Shown here: one piece after another, positions 10,529 to 21,787 of the stretch | Position numbering within the stretch: position 1 is the first letter of the stretch | How the letters are laid out: every line of letters starts with the position of its first letter | Source of the DNA: Rhodosporidiobolus odoratus | Taxonomy: Eukaryota; Basidiomycota; Microbotryomycetes; Sporidiobolales; Sporidiobolaceae | Assembly (NCBI GenBank): GCA_034387635.1 | Contig: JAOANU010000002.1 | Span: 186,001-250,000, forward strand | Reading direction: 5' to 3' | DNA: 64,000 nt | Made by a program: the position numbers and the translations under genes | Notes under the pieces: generated by a model | What the model was told of the DNA's origin: nothing | Seen by the model: the letters and a program-made list of their open reading frames with translations, nothing else | Databases searched by the model: none

Positions 10529-12018
10529 CTACTTAGAGTCCTTCCGCGCATGGCCACAGCCCTGCTTCCCCTTCTTCGCAATCTCCGCTAAGAAAACCTT
10601 GATCTCCCTCGCCCATTTCGCTTCCAGAAACGCCGTATCGTGCAGCGCACCTTCGACGTCCACCCACGTTGCCTTCCCGTGTCCCTCAGCTGCCTCCTCG
10701 AGTTGGCTCCAGTCCTCGTACATCCTCCTCACACCGTTTTCCTGATCACGCGGGATGATCTCGTCCCTCCCGCTGCGGATCCACAGACTCGGAGGGAGAG
10801 GTCCGGTGGCTTCTGACGTGGATGAAGGAGAAAGTTGGGAGAGACGCTCCATGGCTGCCCAGCGGTCGAAGGCGAAGGGGCCGAGGTAATGGTAGGGCAG
10901 CCATTTTTGTGGGTAAAGTGCGCGAACCATGTAAGGGATGGAAGGGAGGGGGTTTTCGAGAATGATAGCGTTGACTGGCAAAGTAGGAGGATGGTAGGAA
11001 GCGGAAGAAGACGAGAGGGAGGAAGGCCAAGAAGAAAGACGGGAACGGGGTTGGAAGGGCGAATGGCCAAGTTTCTCGAGCAAGAGTACTGCTGCCGCGC
11101 CGCCGAGCGAGTGGCCATAGAGGACGTAGTTGGCGTGCGCGCCATGCTTGACTCGAGCGTATTCGAGGGCGGCGGCATAGTCGGCTAGGACAGCTTGCTC
11201 AGTCGGGGTGGAGCGGGTCGATAGCCAGTACGAGCGAGGGGCGACAGCGAGGACAGTGATCTTGGGGACGGTATGAGGGGTAAATGGCGGTCGATCGTTC
11301 CGAGATGGTGGCGAGGGGCGAAGCAGATGCCGGAATACTGGGAGGCGCATAAGTGGAGTGCCGGCATTCCCTGTAGGCGAGCCGTCAGCGATAGTTACGA
11401 GGGACGAGGAGTGTATTGACTCACCCTGCAAGTATACGATCACGACGTGTTGCTGTCCTGCCTCCTGCTCGCTTGGTAGCGTTTCTCGCCCTTTCTCCTT
11501 TTCCTTCCAGCTTAGCTCGATACCCTTGAGCGTCACCGGCCGCCTCGTCCACCTGGTCGGCACCGTGCTCGTGACACTGACTTCCTGCCATTGCATCCCG
11601 CTCAGGGATGAGACGCGGTCCTTGGTTCGCTCGCCGTCAGCTAGACTCTCGTCTCGCGTGCCAGGCGGGACGGAAGGGAGGTAGATAATGCGTCGCTGGA
11701 ATGCTACCAGCATGATACACTGTTACAGCAGGCGGACATTATCAGCCATGAGGTGTACAGGTGGGGAAGGGGGATGAAACGGACTTTGTAAAGCCACAGG
11801 GCGGTCGGGAGGCCCAGTACGACCTGGAGGAGAAAGACCCAGGGTGGCCCGGAGGCGTCTACGCCAGTTCCAGCCAAAGGTTCATTGGACGGTTCGGGTA
11901 GATGGAGACCAAACAGTCGGCGAGGAGGACAAGGATGGAAGTGTCGCAACTGAGGTACAAGGGTCGGTATTCGCTTTAGAATGTTGTGAGTAAGAGTATG
12001 ACGGAATCTCGGCAGCAT
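10529..12018 (-). CDS. Alpha/beta hydrolase, BEM46/ABHD13-like, membrane-anchored
   Basis: Serine hydrolase with a short basic N-terminus and one hydrophobic anchor (PPWVFLLQVVLGLPTALW, about residues 50-70) before the catalytic fold. An intron near 11780-11715 joins the anchor to MLVAFQRRIIYLP. A second intron (about 11395-11425) removes a reading-through segment and restores VYLQGNAGTPLMRL, the oxyanion-loop motif of the BEM46 group. The nucleophile elbow is YGHSLGG, the acid is in SGRDEIIP and the histidine in GALHDTAF. The substrate is unknown; family members are ER or plasma-membrane hydrolases. It is transcribed divergently from the ANL gene at 12613. Confidence 0.85.
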
Positions 12019-12612
12019 CAGGTAGTTCCAGTAGTCATGAGGAGCTGTGAGTAACTACTGTAGCGAGAGAGTTTTACAGTGATTCGAGGGCTGTCTACTC
12101 GAGACATGGTTCATATCGCCGCCTGAAGAGTACTTAGACACGGCTCGCATCGCGGCATTGTCCAACGCGCCTCCCGCCGATATGGCACTCGCTGTCCCTA
12201 CGTATACTCCGTATACCCGTCTCTCTCAACCGTCGATATCGACGGTTGCAACCCGCCTCTCGCACTCCTCCGGTGACCTGCGGTAGGCTCGAGTAGCGAC
12301 AGCGGAGGCTACTCTGAACCGCCCGTCAACCTGCGCATCCAGCAGAGACGATGGACAACCCGAGTCGCGCTGCCTCGCTTCGTTTCATCTTTTCCCTTCA
12401 TCTCCCGCGGTTCTCCACAGTTGCCCACAAAGCTCGTTGCAATCGAACTGGGGTAGCTCCGGTCACAATCTCCGCCGGTTCTGCCAATTCTGCTGGCCCG
12501 CCTCAGTTGCGCCTCAGGACGCTGCAGCTTCTTCTCCTGCTTCCTCCACTCTCCTCGACTCGCCCCTTCTCGGCAGCACACTCGCTTAGTTCCAGCCTAC
12601 GCTCGCCCCGCT
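12019..12612. other. divergent intergenic region with palindrome
   Basis: About 590 bases shared by the alpha/beta hydrolase (minus) and the ANL-like gene (plus). It contains two GTATAC sites four bases apart and a 22-bp perfect palindrome (see separate entry). Open frames between 12351 and 12612 have no support. Confidence 0.5.
12227..12248. promoter_or_regulatory. 22-bp perfect palindrome in divergent promoter
   Basis: Half-site CAACCGTCGAT followed directly by its reverse complement. Twenty bases upstream lie two GTATAC hexamers. The position between two divergent genes suggests a site for a dimeric regulator; no factor can be named. Confidence 0.45.
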
Positions 12613-15237
12613 ATGCCCATGAAGATTCACAAGTCCGTCCACGCTGTTCCGAGGGCACCGGCAACCAGCATCTTCGACTTCTTGCTCGGGCCGCAAAGTC
12701 GAGCACTCAAAGGCGATGTCAACAAGGCGGCGCTGATCAACGGAGCGACGGGCGAAAAGGTACGTGGTCCTCCCTCCATTCTCGTCAGGAGCTGACCCAA
12801 CTCCTTCTCCCCATCAGCTATCGTACGCCGACCTCAAGTCTACATCTCTCCGTCTCGCATCCGGCCTGTCGTCCCTCTGTTCCTCCCACTCGACCTCGAC
12901 CATCTTTGTCCTTTCGCGCAACTGCCTACTCTTCCCTGCCATCACCCTCGCCGCCGGCGCTTCTCGTCTTTCCGCTTTACTCGCGGATCCCTCGAACACG
13001 GTCTACGAACTTGTAGGGCTCCTCCAGGCTACAAGGGCAGGCGTACTCGTCATTGAGCTGGGGTTGCTCGAGAAGGCGCTCGAGGCGGCGGACAAGGCTG
13101 ACATTGCGAGGGAACGGATTGTCGTTTTGCCTGCCGCGGTTGGTGGGAAGACGCTCAAGGCGGGGGAGGCGAAAGAGCTCGGCGTGAAGAGGATCGAGGA
13201 CCTCATGGACGGACAGAAGGAGTTTGAACCGATCAAGTTGACCGAGGAGCAGGCGAAGGAGGACATATCCTGTGCGTTGACGTTCCATTTTCTCTTCAAT
13301 GTCAATGTTGACTTGTATTGAGCATGTCTCTGTCCCGCTTCTCTCAGATTTCCCGCGGTCGGGTGGCTTGGATGGTGTCCTCAAGCTGGTCAAGATTAGC
13401 CCCTTGTGCGACACTTTTGTTTATGCTCCGGCCAGACAAGCAGGCGCTGACTGTCTCGTCTTCGGTCGCTCTGGCATATCTCTATCAATCCTTCGCAGCA
13501 ACGTCGTCTCGCATGTCTTGCAATGCGCCACTGTGCCCGGATTTGCGGTCGAAGGCGAAACGAAGCTTACCTTCCTGCCGCAAGCTTACGCTAGTCAGCC
13601 TACTTCTCTCTCTATACGCACAGGTAGAAAGCTGACGATCTTGCTGTACGACAGTCGGTCTTTACCTTGACACCTATCTCACGCTCCACCTCGGCGGCAC
13701 TCTCGTTTTCTTCCCGGGCTTCGACTTCAAGGCAATCCTCGGTGGGATTCAGAAGTACCAAGCCAAGGTGCGCACCTCACCAACTCCATTGTCTCAAGTA
13801 CTCGAGATGCTGATCTTCTGTGTGGCGTAGACTTTCGCAGTTGTGCCGGGTCTTCTTTCCCTCCTCATCACTTCGCCGCTGCTCGATCAATACGACCTGT
13901 CTTCGCTGCGTTCGTCCTTCCACTTATTTGACATCATCAATATCCACCGAGACTGACTCCGACCTTACCTCGACTCTACAGGATGGATCGTCATCGGCGG
14001 TTCAGCCGTTCCTCCGCCTCTCGAGCAAGGCCTTATCGCCCGACTCGCCCGCCTGCCCCACCCGCCTCCTCTAGTCGTTCAAGCCGGTGGTGTCGGCGAG
14101 CTAACCTGCGTCTGCTGGGTTCCGCCTATGACCGCTGAAGGACAGCGATTGCAAGGCAAGATTGGGCAGTTGGTACCGGGACTTGAGTTGAAGATTACGA
14201 AGGTTGGGAGTGAGGGAAAGGAGAGTGTGGCAGAGGACGAAGAGGGGGAGGCGTGGCTTAAGGGAGATTCCCTATCGAGGTGCGTGTCAATCTTTCCTTC
14301 GCTTTTTACCCGACCTCATCTCTTCGGGCTCCTGTCCTGCTGCCTTTCTTCTCCCTCTCCCTTCTCTCGCTACTTATCACTGACTTCGTCTTCATTCGTT
14401 CAGCGGCTACCTGAACGACCCCAAGGCGACTGCAGCAACCTTCACCCAAGACGGCTGGTTCCGCTCTGGCGATCTCGTTCGTATGTTCCCTGATGGCTCT
14501 TTCGCCTTCACCGGTCGTACCAAGCCGACCATCAAGAACAAGGGTGCGCTGCTCTTTTTCCACAACTTCTCATGGATTCACTGACGCCTTTTTTCTCGGC
14601 CGCACGCAGGCTTGGCAGCTTTCCCCGACGAGCATGTTTCTCTATCCGCTCATCCCTGCCAGCCCGCGAGCGACTCGTTCCTGACACTGTGTACTTCCCC
14701 GCAGGATCGAACAGGTGATTCGGGCAACAGGTTTGGTCGAAGACTGCGCGGTCATCGGAGTATGGAGCAAAAAGGCGGTCAGCGAGCTCCCGAAAGCTTT
14801 CAGTACGTCAAACCTCTGTCCCTCCGCTCCCCTACGCTTGCTAATGTCCTAGAGGTGCTCATTGTTCCGCCGTCTGCCCGCAGTCGTGTCCAAGTCTTCC
14901 TCGACCCACTCTGCTGCCGAGCTTTCGAAGCTCATCGCGACAGCAGTCAAGCGCGACCTTTCGCCCCACAAGTGGCTTGCGGGAGGAGTCGAAATGGCTG
15001 AGACGATCGTGAGGAGGTGCGTCTCCTTTTGCTCCGTCTTCTACGTATCCACGGCATTACTAAGAAAGGCACAGAATGCTGACTGTCACACTCCCCCTAT
15101 GCTCCCTTACATTCCTCAACTGCTACGCCTATCCTGCAATTCTCGTGTATAGGAAGAACGGCACCGTCGACTCGTCCAAGATGCTCACCAAGGGGGAAGA
15201 GCAGCTGCCGCGCCACGAACCGGTGGCCCGTCTCTAG
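12613..15237 (+). CDS. AMP-dependent synthetase-like (ANL superfamily), degenerate active site
   Basis: Related to 4-coumarate/acyl-CoA ligases. Many exons; visible blocks include SIFDFLLGPQS, LSYADLKSTSLRLASGL, VFVLSRNCLLFP-like N-domain sequence, GLYLDTYLTLHLGGTL, FDFKAILGGIQKYQAK, FAVVPGLLSLL, a short segment GEAWLKGDSL, then SGYLNDPKATAATF, DGWFRSGDLVRMF and FAFTGRTKPTIKNKG. The ATP-binding loop, normally SSGTTGxPKG, becomes PRSGGLDGVLK once the intron at about 13272-13348 is removed; the GYGMTE position reads GGVGELT; the C-terminal lysine motif PxTxSGK is replaced by KNGTVDSSK. The fold is kept but the usual catalytic residues are not, so it may be a pseudoenzyme or use other chemistry. 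Confidence 0.75.
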
Positions 15238-15443
15238 ATTATAGACTAGAACCTGTAGATCTACATTATCGTGGTTCTTGCATTGAGAGGTATCTTATCA
15301 CTCCGGTCTGAGGTGAACACAGACTGGAGAGAAAGAAAAGCGCAGTTGCGCTGCAGACATGTTCGATGGTTCATACCAATCCGATGCAAATCGATAGATA
15401 GACTCTACCCCGGTTCTATCTCACCCCTCCAAGCCCCATCTGA

Positions 15444-17084
15444 TCACATTCTCTTCCAACTCGCGTTCACAAACTTTCTCGTGAAAGAAACCCCTTCCTT
15501 CCGATTTACCGTCTCCCGCTCAACCACCTCGACCTTTCCCTCTAGACTCACATGACCTAGATCTCCTACCTTCTTCCCTACGTTGAGCGAAGCGACTGCC
15601 GCATCTATGAGGCCTTGCACCTCGGCGGCGGTGAAGAAATAAGTTAGTGTCGAATCGCCGCGTTTGTACCAAGGTCGGTTGGATTCGTCTATCGATGTCG
15701 GAATGTCGACATGATCTGATGTAGGGGACGCAGTCGCAGAGGAGCTGGGTGACGGGGTCTGCGATGAGAGTAAGGACGGGACAGAGGCGTAAGATGCGGA
15801 GGGCAACGAGTGGAAGCGGAGTTGTGCGGCGTCGTGCAGCGCGTAGTCGCGGAACAATAAGGAGCCTCCGGGTGCGAGGAGCTGCAGTACCAAGGCAATG
15901 TTATGACCACAGTCCAATGCACCGGAGGAAACCATTTACTACGCACCGAGACCAAGGTCTCTACTGCTCGTGCGTGATTTCGTGGCGCCAGGGCGGAGAG
16001 TACAAATATCGAGCTGACGACGTCAAATGCATGTACGGGTTGGCCGAACTCGTCGGGCGAAGAGTCGAGTTGTTTTTGAAGGACGGAAGGTGGAAGAGTA
16101 AGGTCGTGCTGAAAGGCGTGTAGATGGGTCGGCGAGTAGAGAGGATGTTGCTGCGTGCAAGAGTACGCGTAAGCTGTTGCCTACACCGGCGGATTACATG
16201 AAATGTCCAGGGGCAGAGACTGACCTTGGTAAGCTCCACAGCCCTGTAAACAAGCCAGATTAGCGCATGAAGGCAAGGCGAGGATAGTAGGGAGCCGCTC
16301 ACTTCTTGGCAAAGTCGAAGGCGACAAATTTGGCGGCAGGGTAGCGTTCCAGCAGCCTTTGACGGCGATGAGAAAAGTCAGGACTGGAGCGGAAAAAGAA
16401 CAATTCGGTTATGGATAAAAGAATGCGTACGGATAAACGAATGCGCCCGTCCCGCATCCGACTTCAAGCACTGCCTTCCCTGTACCTTTGCCTTCCCTGC
16501 TACGCCCTTCTCCCTCTTCCGCCGCGTCCTCATCGCTCAGCAACCTCGCAATGTCCCATTCCTTTTCAGTCCAGTGCCGGTCCTTGAAAAATTGCACGGC
16601 GGCGTGGCTTTGATAGAAGCGGTGCCAGTTCGTCGCTGCGTTCTTCACGAGTTTTCTGCAAGATCGGAAGGCGGAAGAGGTGGAAAAGGCGCAGAGGAAA
16701 CGGTGGACGAGGCGGACAGGGCAAAGTCGCCGAGAAAGGTTAAGCGAGGTAGATGAGTACCACGGTAGGGTCCTGGTCAGCGCTTTGGAGAGCTACAGGG
16801 AGTGCTTGTGCTTACTCGACAGCCGCTTGAGGTGCGGACACCGCGTTCCTCGCCAAGATCTCCTCCGTTGTTCCATCTAGCACGATTCGAGGCTTGCGAG
16901 GCTTCTTGCCTGTAGCCTGAACATCGTTTCGCACGTCTTGGAGGGCTTCTGTCGGTGTTGACGGGGCGAGAATGGGGAAAGTTGATGAAACGGCGGAAGG
17001 AGATGGAGAAATTGCTACAGCGTCTTGCGGGGGCGTTGCGACGGTGGCGGGTGTTGCTGAGATGCCTATTTGGCTTGCTGTCAT
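15444..17084 (-). CDS. METTL2/6/8 (Trm140)-type tRNA m3C methyltransferase
   Basis: SAM-dependent methyltransferase expected to make 3-methylcytidine at position 32 of Thr/Ser tRNAs. The N-terminal exon (ATG at 17084) has a low-complexity start and then KPRIVLDGTTEEILARN. Next come the family block NWHRFYQSHAAVQFFKDRHW, motif I LEVGCGTGAF (about 16470), LFRDYALHDAAQLRF and WYKRGDSTLTYFFTAAEV. An insertion of about 40 Ser/Pro-rich residues lies between the last two blocks. The C-terminus KFVNASWKRM matches the usual end of the domain. No actin-binding fusion as in S. cerevisiae Abp140 is seen. Whether it corresponds to the METTL2 or METTL6 branch was not settled. Confidence 0.87.
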
Positions 17085-17266
17085 GTCGTACAAGCTCCTA
17101 GCAGCGATCGAGCCTAGCAATCTTGAGTAGGAGGGAAAAGACCTTCGCAAACGGCTTTTCAACACGCAAACAACATCGACACTCCGGTAGGATTGCAGAG
17201 ACGTATACAAACTGACATCGGAACCCAAAAGTACACCCAGAGAAATCAAAGCCCGCCGTCCATTTC

Positions 17267-19875
17267 TTACTTTCGCCTTTCCGTAACGAGGAACAAGGCT
17301 TCGTGTCGTGCGATCCACGAGCGGGCCCGCTTGCCGTAGACGTACATGGGGACAGTCTGCACAGAGTCCATCGTGTCAGCACGGTAAGGCAGAGGAAGGT
17401 AGTAAAGATAGACTGACGCTGAGGATGCAAAACGCGGTAAGACCGGCCAGGACGCCCATCGTGTCCGGAATGCCCATGCTGAGTACCCAGTCAGCCGCAA
17501 ACTGTGTGAAGCCGTACAAGACGATGTTCTTCCTGAATTCGTGGTAAGAGGTAGGCAAGGGAAGGAAGAAACCAAGGTCAGCTTGCACTCTGACTGAGAG
17601 TGAGTTAGGGGACGGACGAGAGATTGATCACAGAGATAGCTTCAGCCGTAAAAGAGCGGTGGCAATCGATCTGTCAAACGTTGAGTGATTAGTTGGCACA
17701 CTCCCTTCAGGACAAGGGGAGAACAGGACAGCGCACAATGTAGGCGATGATGGCTGTCGAACCGATGCTTTGGCCGACATTGATCATCGAATACATGATG
17801 ACGGGACCTTTTTGGTATGCAAAAGATGTTAGCCGCGATTGACGTAAAGGGAAAAAGGGAGGAAAAGCCGGACCAATCCAATGAATGTCGGTACGCTTAG
17901 TCATGAGCGACCAACCCATGAAGCCGAACACTTCGAAGAGGAACATTGGAATCATGAGAAGAAGCCGTGACTCACTATGTGGACATCAAGGGGATCAGTC
18001 GCGGTCAAGGCAAAGAAATCGAAAATGCGAAAAAACGAACGGCTCAAAACGACCACCGTTACGGCGAGCAAACCAGATACCAACCCAGTCGGTCAGAGGT
18101 CCGGCGATCAACGTAGCAGGGATCGAGCCAACGAGGGGACCGATGGAGACCAGACCGGTCTGCGTCGAGTCGAAACCGTAAGGCGGCGCGGCGAAAACGA
18201 TGGAGGAGATGATGGACAGGACGACAAGCCTGGACAGGCGGAGGTGAGTACGGTCGACGATACGACAGTGTATAGGGGACATACCAGCATGTGGTCATGC
18301 CATAAACCAGGAAAGCGCAAATCACGACTGGCGAAATGAAAAAGGGGAATGGGCGAAGGATGAGCTTGAAGACGTTCGCTTTGCCGTGGTAGGAGACAGG
18401 CGCGAGAGCTATAGGCGAAGGCAGGTCAGCATGACCGCCCAGAGCATCAGAAGGGACGAAAAAGACAGACTCTGAACGTAAGACTTTGGCTGCTTGTAAC
18501 CGACTCCTGCTTCGGTGTGGCCCTCGATGTGCAAGACTTCGCCAGTCGGCTTAGGCGTACCATCACTCGACTTCTCGAGCTCATCGGTAGCCTCGTTGAC
18601 AGCAGCCGCATCGGCCGCTGAATGTTCATCGGTGTTGAAGACTGGGTCGCGCTGTTCAGGCGGGTCAAGGTCAGTAAGTGGTAAGACAGACGCCAGAATA
18701 TGGAGACGTACGTCGTAAGCCGTCTCCGGGCAGAAGAAGACAATCCCGACGAAGCCGAGTCCGAGGAAAATCGAGATGAGCCAGAAGCACCAGCGGTAGC
18801 CAAGCGTGTCGGAGCCGATGACGTAGCCGTTAATTATGGGGGTAACGTTGATGCCGGCCTGCGAAACGGTTGCGAAATCAGTGTTAGCCTAGGGCGGACG
18901 AGGGGTTCGGCGCCTATGTACAAGAATGGCAAAGCCCCAGATAGCACTGCGGAAGCCTCGCTCGTGGACGTGGTACATGTCGGCGATACTCTGCAGTACC
19001 AGGAAAGGTAAGCGAGTTGCACGCAGAGAGGCTTTGGGAAGAAAGGCTCACCGAAACGACCAGACCTTCAAAGGCAGCCATGCCAAAACCTTGGAAGACT
19101 CGAGACCACATGAAGCTGGTGAGGTTCTTCGAGACTCCGGACCAAATGGAGGTGAGGAAGAGGCAGAGACCACCGAGGAGGAAAACTGGGCGTCGACCGA
19201 TCTTGGCAGCGACGGGGGGAATGAAGATCATGATTATACCAAGGGCGAGGACGAGGTCACTGCAAATGACATTTTAGCGGTCAGCAGAGAAACTAGCGGC
19301 GGGAAAGGGAGGACTAGGTGGCGGGGGCGTAGGAAAGGAAGGAGTTACTCACCCATTTGTAGCGGCGACCTCGTTGATGGAAATGCCCCATTGCTCGGCC
19401 AGTATGGCATAGCCTGCGCAACACACTATGTGAGCATCTGACCCAGTCGAAAACGGTTGAAGAGGATCACAGCAGGACATGGATACCAGGAAAAACTGCT
19501 AACCTGGTGCAAGAAGAGGCCCGACACCTCCGACCAGACCAGCGAAGAAGGACAGGATCCAAAAGTTCGCCTCCTTCCTCCAGCGGGGCCAGTTTAGCGG
19601 GTCGTTGGGGTCGTCTGAGGGCTGAGGGACGAGGACGACGTGCGAAAACTTGCCGGTGCCCTTCTTGAGATGGGTCACCTCGTCTGCGGCGTAGCCCGTT
19701 GCGTTGATATCGTCGAGTAGCGCAGTACCAGGCTACGGGTGCGAGAGTCGTTTAGCAAAGTGACGGAAAAGTAAGGAAAAGGGAAATGCAGTTCCGCTAT
19801 GAGATGGAGAGAAAGGGAAGAACTCACGACATTGCCGTCTGGGTAGTGTCGGTCTTCGAGGATGCCGAAAGCCAT
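17267..19875 (-). CDS. MFS transporter, DHA1-like
   Basis: Twelve-helix major facilitator, plasma membrane, probably a proton-coupled exporter or solute porter. The first exon (ATG at 19875) is MAFGILEDRHYPDGNV. Then come the family signature DPNDPLNWPRWRKEANFW, helix 2/3 loop AKIGRRPVFLLGG, GVSKNLTSFMWSRVFQGFG, the central loop after CPETAYD, and in the second half GPLVGSIPATLIAGPLTDWVG, IPMFLFEVFGFMGW, MYSMINVGQSIGS and NIVLYGFTQFAADWV. About ten introns, several with CTGAC branch points. The tail is short and ends ALFLVTERRK. The substrate cannot be read from the sequence. It is divergent from the CPDase gene over about 900 bases. Confidence 0.87.
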
Positions 19876-20777
19876 GGTGTGGGCAGGTAGAGTAGGAGAG
19901 CAAGCAAGCTGCGCGCGAAAGAAAGTAGGAGCGGGGAGAACTGCGTTGCCCCGGCTTCTCCAGGCGGGGAGGAGAGCCGAAAGTGGCGCCCAGAAAGCCA
20001 TCAATCTCCCCACTTCGCCTGTTTTTGTGCCGGACTGCACCGTCGGACAGCGGGTGCAGGTAGCCCGGCGCAGAGCAAGAGCTCTAAAAGCTGACCTGCG
20101 GGACATGGCGACGCTTCGAGGTCGGTTACCCCCACCTCGCACTCCTCGAACCGACCAAACGGGCATGTAGCCGACTGTTGTCCACAGCGATTGCCCAGCA
20201 GCTTGAGATGACTATGCCTATACGGTGCGTGCGCTCGCCCGCCCTACGGTAAGGCAGGCGTACACGTTCATGCTCTGCGCCTGCGTCCGTTGGCTGCCGG
20301 CCATGCTGCGTCGTCCTCACACCGGTAGACGATCCGGCTGGTGCTACGCATTGTGTGCGTCGATTGAGCGGCGCAAGTGCTGTCGCCGCACTGAGCCGCG
20401 ACGTGCTGATCTGGTATCGCTGGTTAACGCGACCCAGAGTGAGGAGAATGGGACGGCGGCTGGGAGGCAGGGGAGCTGACAAGTGGCGTGGGCGATACTG
20501 GTACAGTAGCTTGGAACACTGATCTGGACATGCGGAGTACGAGCACTTGGCCATGGAATTCGTGACAGAAAACAGCGATAGAGGCGAAAAGATCAAGTTT
20601 TACTAGTTTACTGCTCAGAATGCACACGCTTGACACTTTAGACTAGCACAGACATCAACTGATCCCGATGCCTGCTTGACTCGCTCTGAGCAAGATCCTT
20701 TCCTCTTGAGTGTGCCCGCTTTAAAGTGTCCTCTTCGACCCTCTCTCAACCCAATACAGACTCAACAGCCAGCTACA
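19876..20777. other. divergent intergenic region MFS / CPDase
   Basis: About 900 bases between divergent start codons. Long frames on both strands exist but show no family resemblance and no consistent intron signals. Nothing else was recognised. Confidence 0.5.
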
Positions 20778-21438
20778 ATGAGCGGACTGTCACTCTGGCT
20801 CTGTCCACCTTCAGACTCCCCCTTGCGACTTCTTGTAGCTCGACTCGCTCAGTCTCTCCAGACGGAATCTTTCCTCCCCCACCTCACCCTCGTCAGCGAC
20901 GAAATCCTTCCCTCTCTCCCTATACCAGAGCTGCTAGAGAAGGTCAAACAGGGTGTAAACAAATGGGGCAGCAGCTCACTCGAATTGCGGTTCAAGGACG
21001 TCAGGCGAGGTGAGCTGATTTTTCTTTCTTTTTTTTTTCTCTTTGGTTCTGCCTCGACCAAGCCTCGCCTCAACTGACATACGCTGACCTTTTCTTGTCG
21101 CAGGGCCGAAGTACTACCAATGCGTCCTCGCCGCCGTCCACCCCGACGAACCGCTTGTCTCCCTACACCAATCCATCGTCTCGCAATTTTCCCTTTCCTC
21201 CCCACCTCCCCCCTACTTCCCTCACCTCTCCCTCGTTTACGGCGATCTCTCTCCGACAACCAAGGAAGAAGTTATCGACAAGCTCAAGGCTGACGCGGAT
21301 GTGAGAGAACTCGAGGGCGACGACAGCGTCGAGATTGTCGGAGAAAAGAGTATCAAGCCGCTCGAAATCTTGCTGTGCAGAACCTCCGGGCCGTGCGAGA
21401 CGTGGGAGGTTCTGGAGAAGGTTTCACTGTCGGCGTAG
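20778..21438 (+). CDS. 2',3'-cyclic-nucleotide phosphodiesterase (CPD1-like, 2H family)
   Basis: Two exons (20778-21009 and 21104-21438; the intron carries ACGCTGACC and ends GTCGCAG). The protein has about 188 residues, like yeast Cpd1, which opens ADP-ribose 1'',2''-cyclic phosphate formed after tRNA splicing. Both 2H motifs are present: HLTLVSD near residue 35 and HLSLVYGD near residue 125. It begins SGLSLWLCPPSDSP, which is typical of the fungal family. The adjacent methyltransferase also acts on tRNA, but nothing shows co-regulation. Confidence 0.88.
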
Positions 21439-21787
21439 AGCAGGAAGCGAAGGGACAGCATCGAAGGGGGTGCGGCAGGTAGGGATATATCAAGCAGGAA
21501 ACGCGTTTTCTCCGTACAACACTCCCGCCGTACGGGGCCATCCCCACTGCCGATTCTCGTGCGTCCATGGCCGCTTACTTGCTGTGCTCAAGGCTGGACG
21601 CCAACGCTGAACGACTCCGGACATTGTGCGGACTCCGACTCGGTTGATTTTCCGCGTCTCCTCTCCCTCCGCGGACACGCCGGTTGTCGCTATCCTCGCC
21701 TCGTTCGCTGGGTGTCCTGTCACGAGCCGCAACACATACGCTGAACAACGAAGGTACTGACCAAACGAGGCGGAGGCACGAGTAGGA
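21439..21787. other. intergenic
   Basis: About 350 bases between two plus-strand genes. It should hold the CPDase 3' end and the promoter of the next gene; no separate gene seen. Confidence 0.4.

Noticed and set aside
12351..13016. Upstream ATG at 12351 as the start of the ANL-like protein
   Set aside because: It is in another frame from the recognised N-terminal block, and the ATG at 12613 opens directly into that block.
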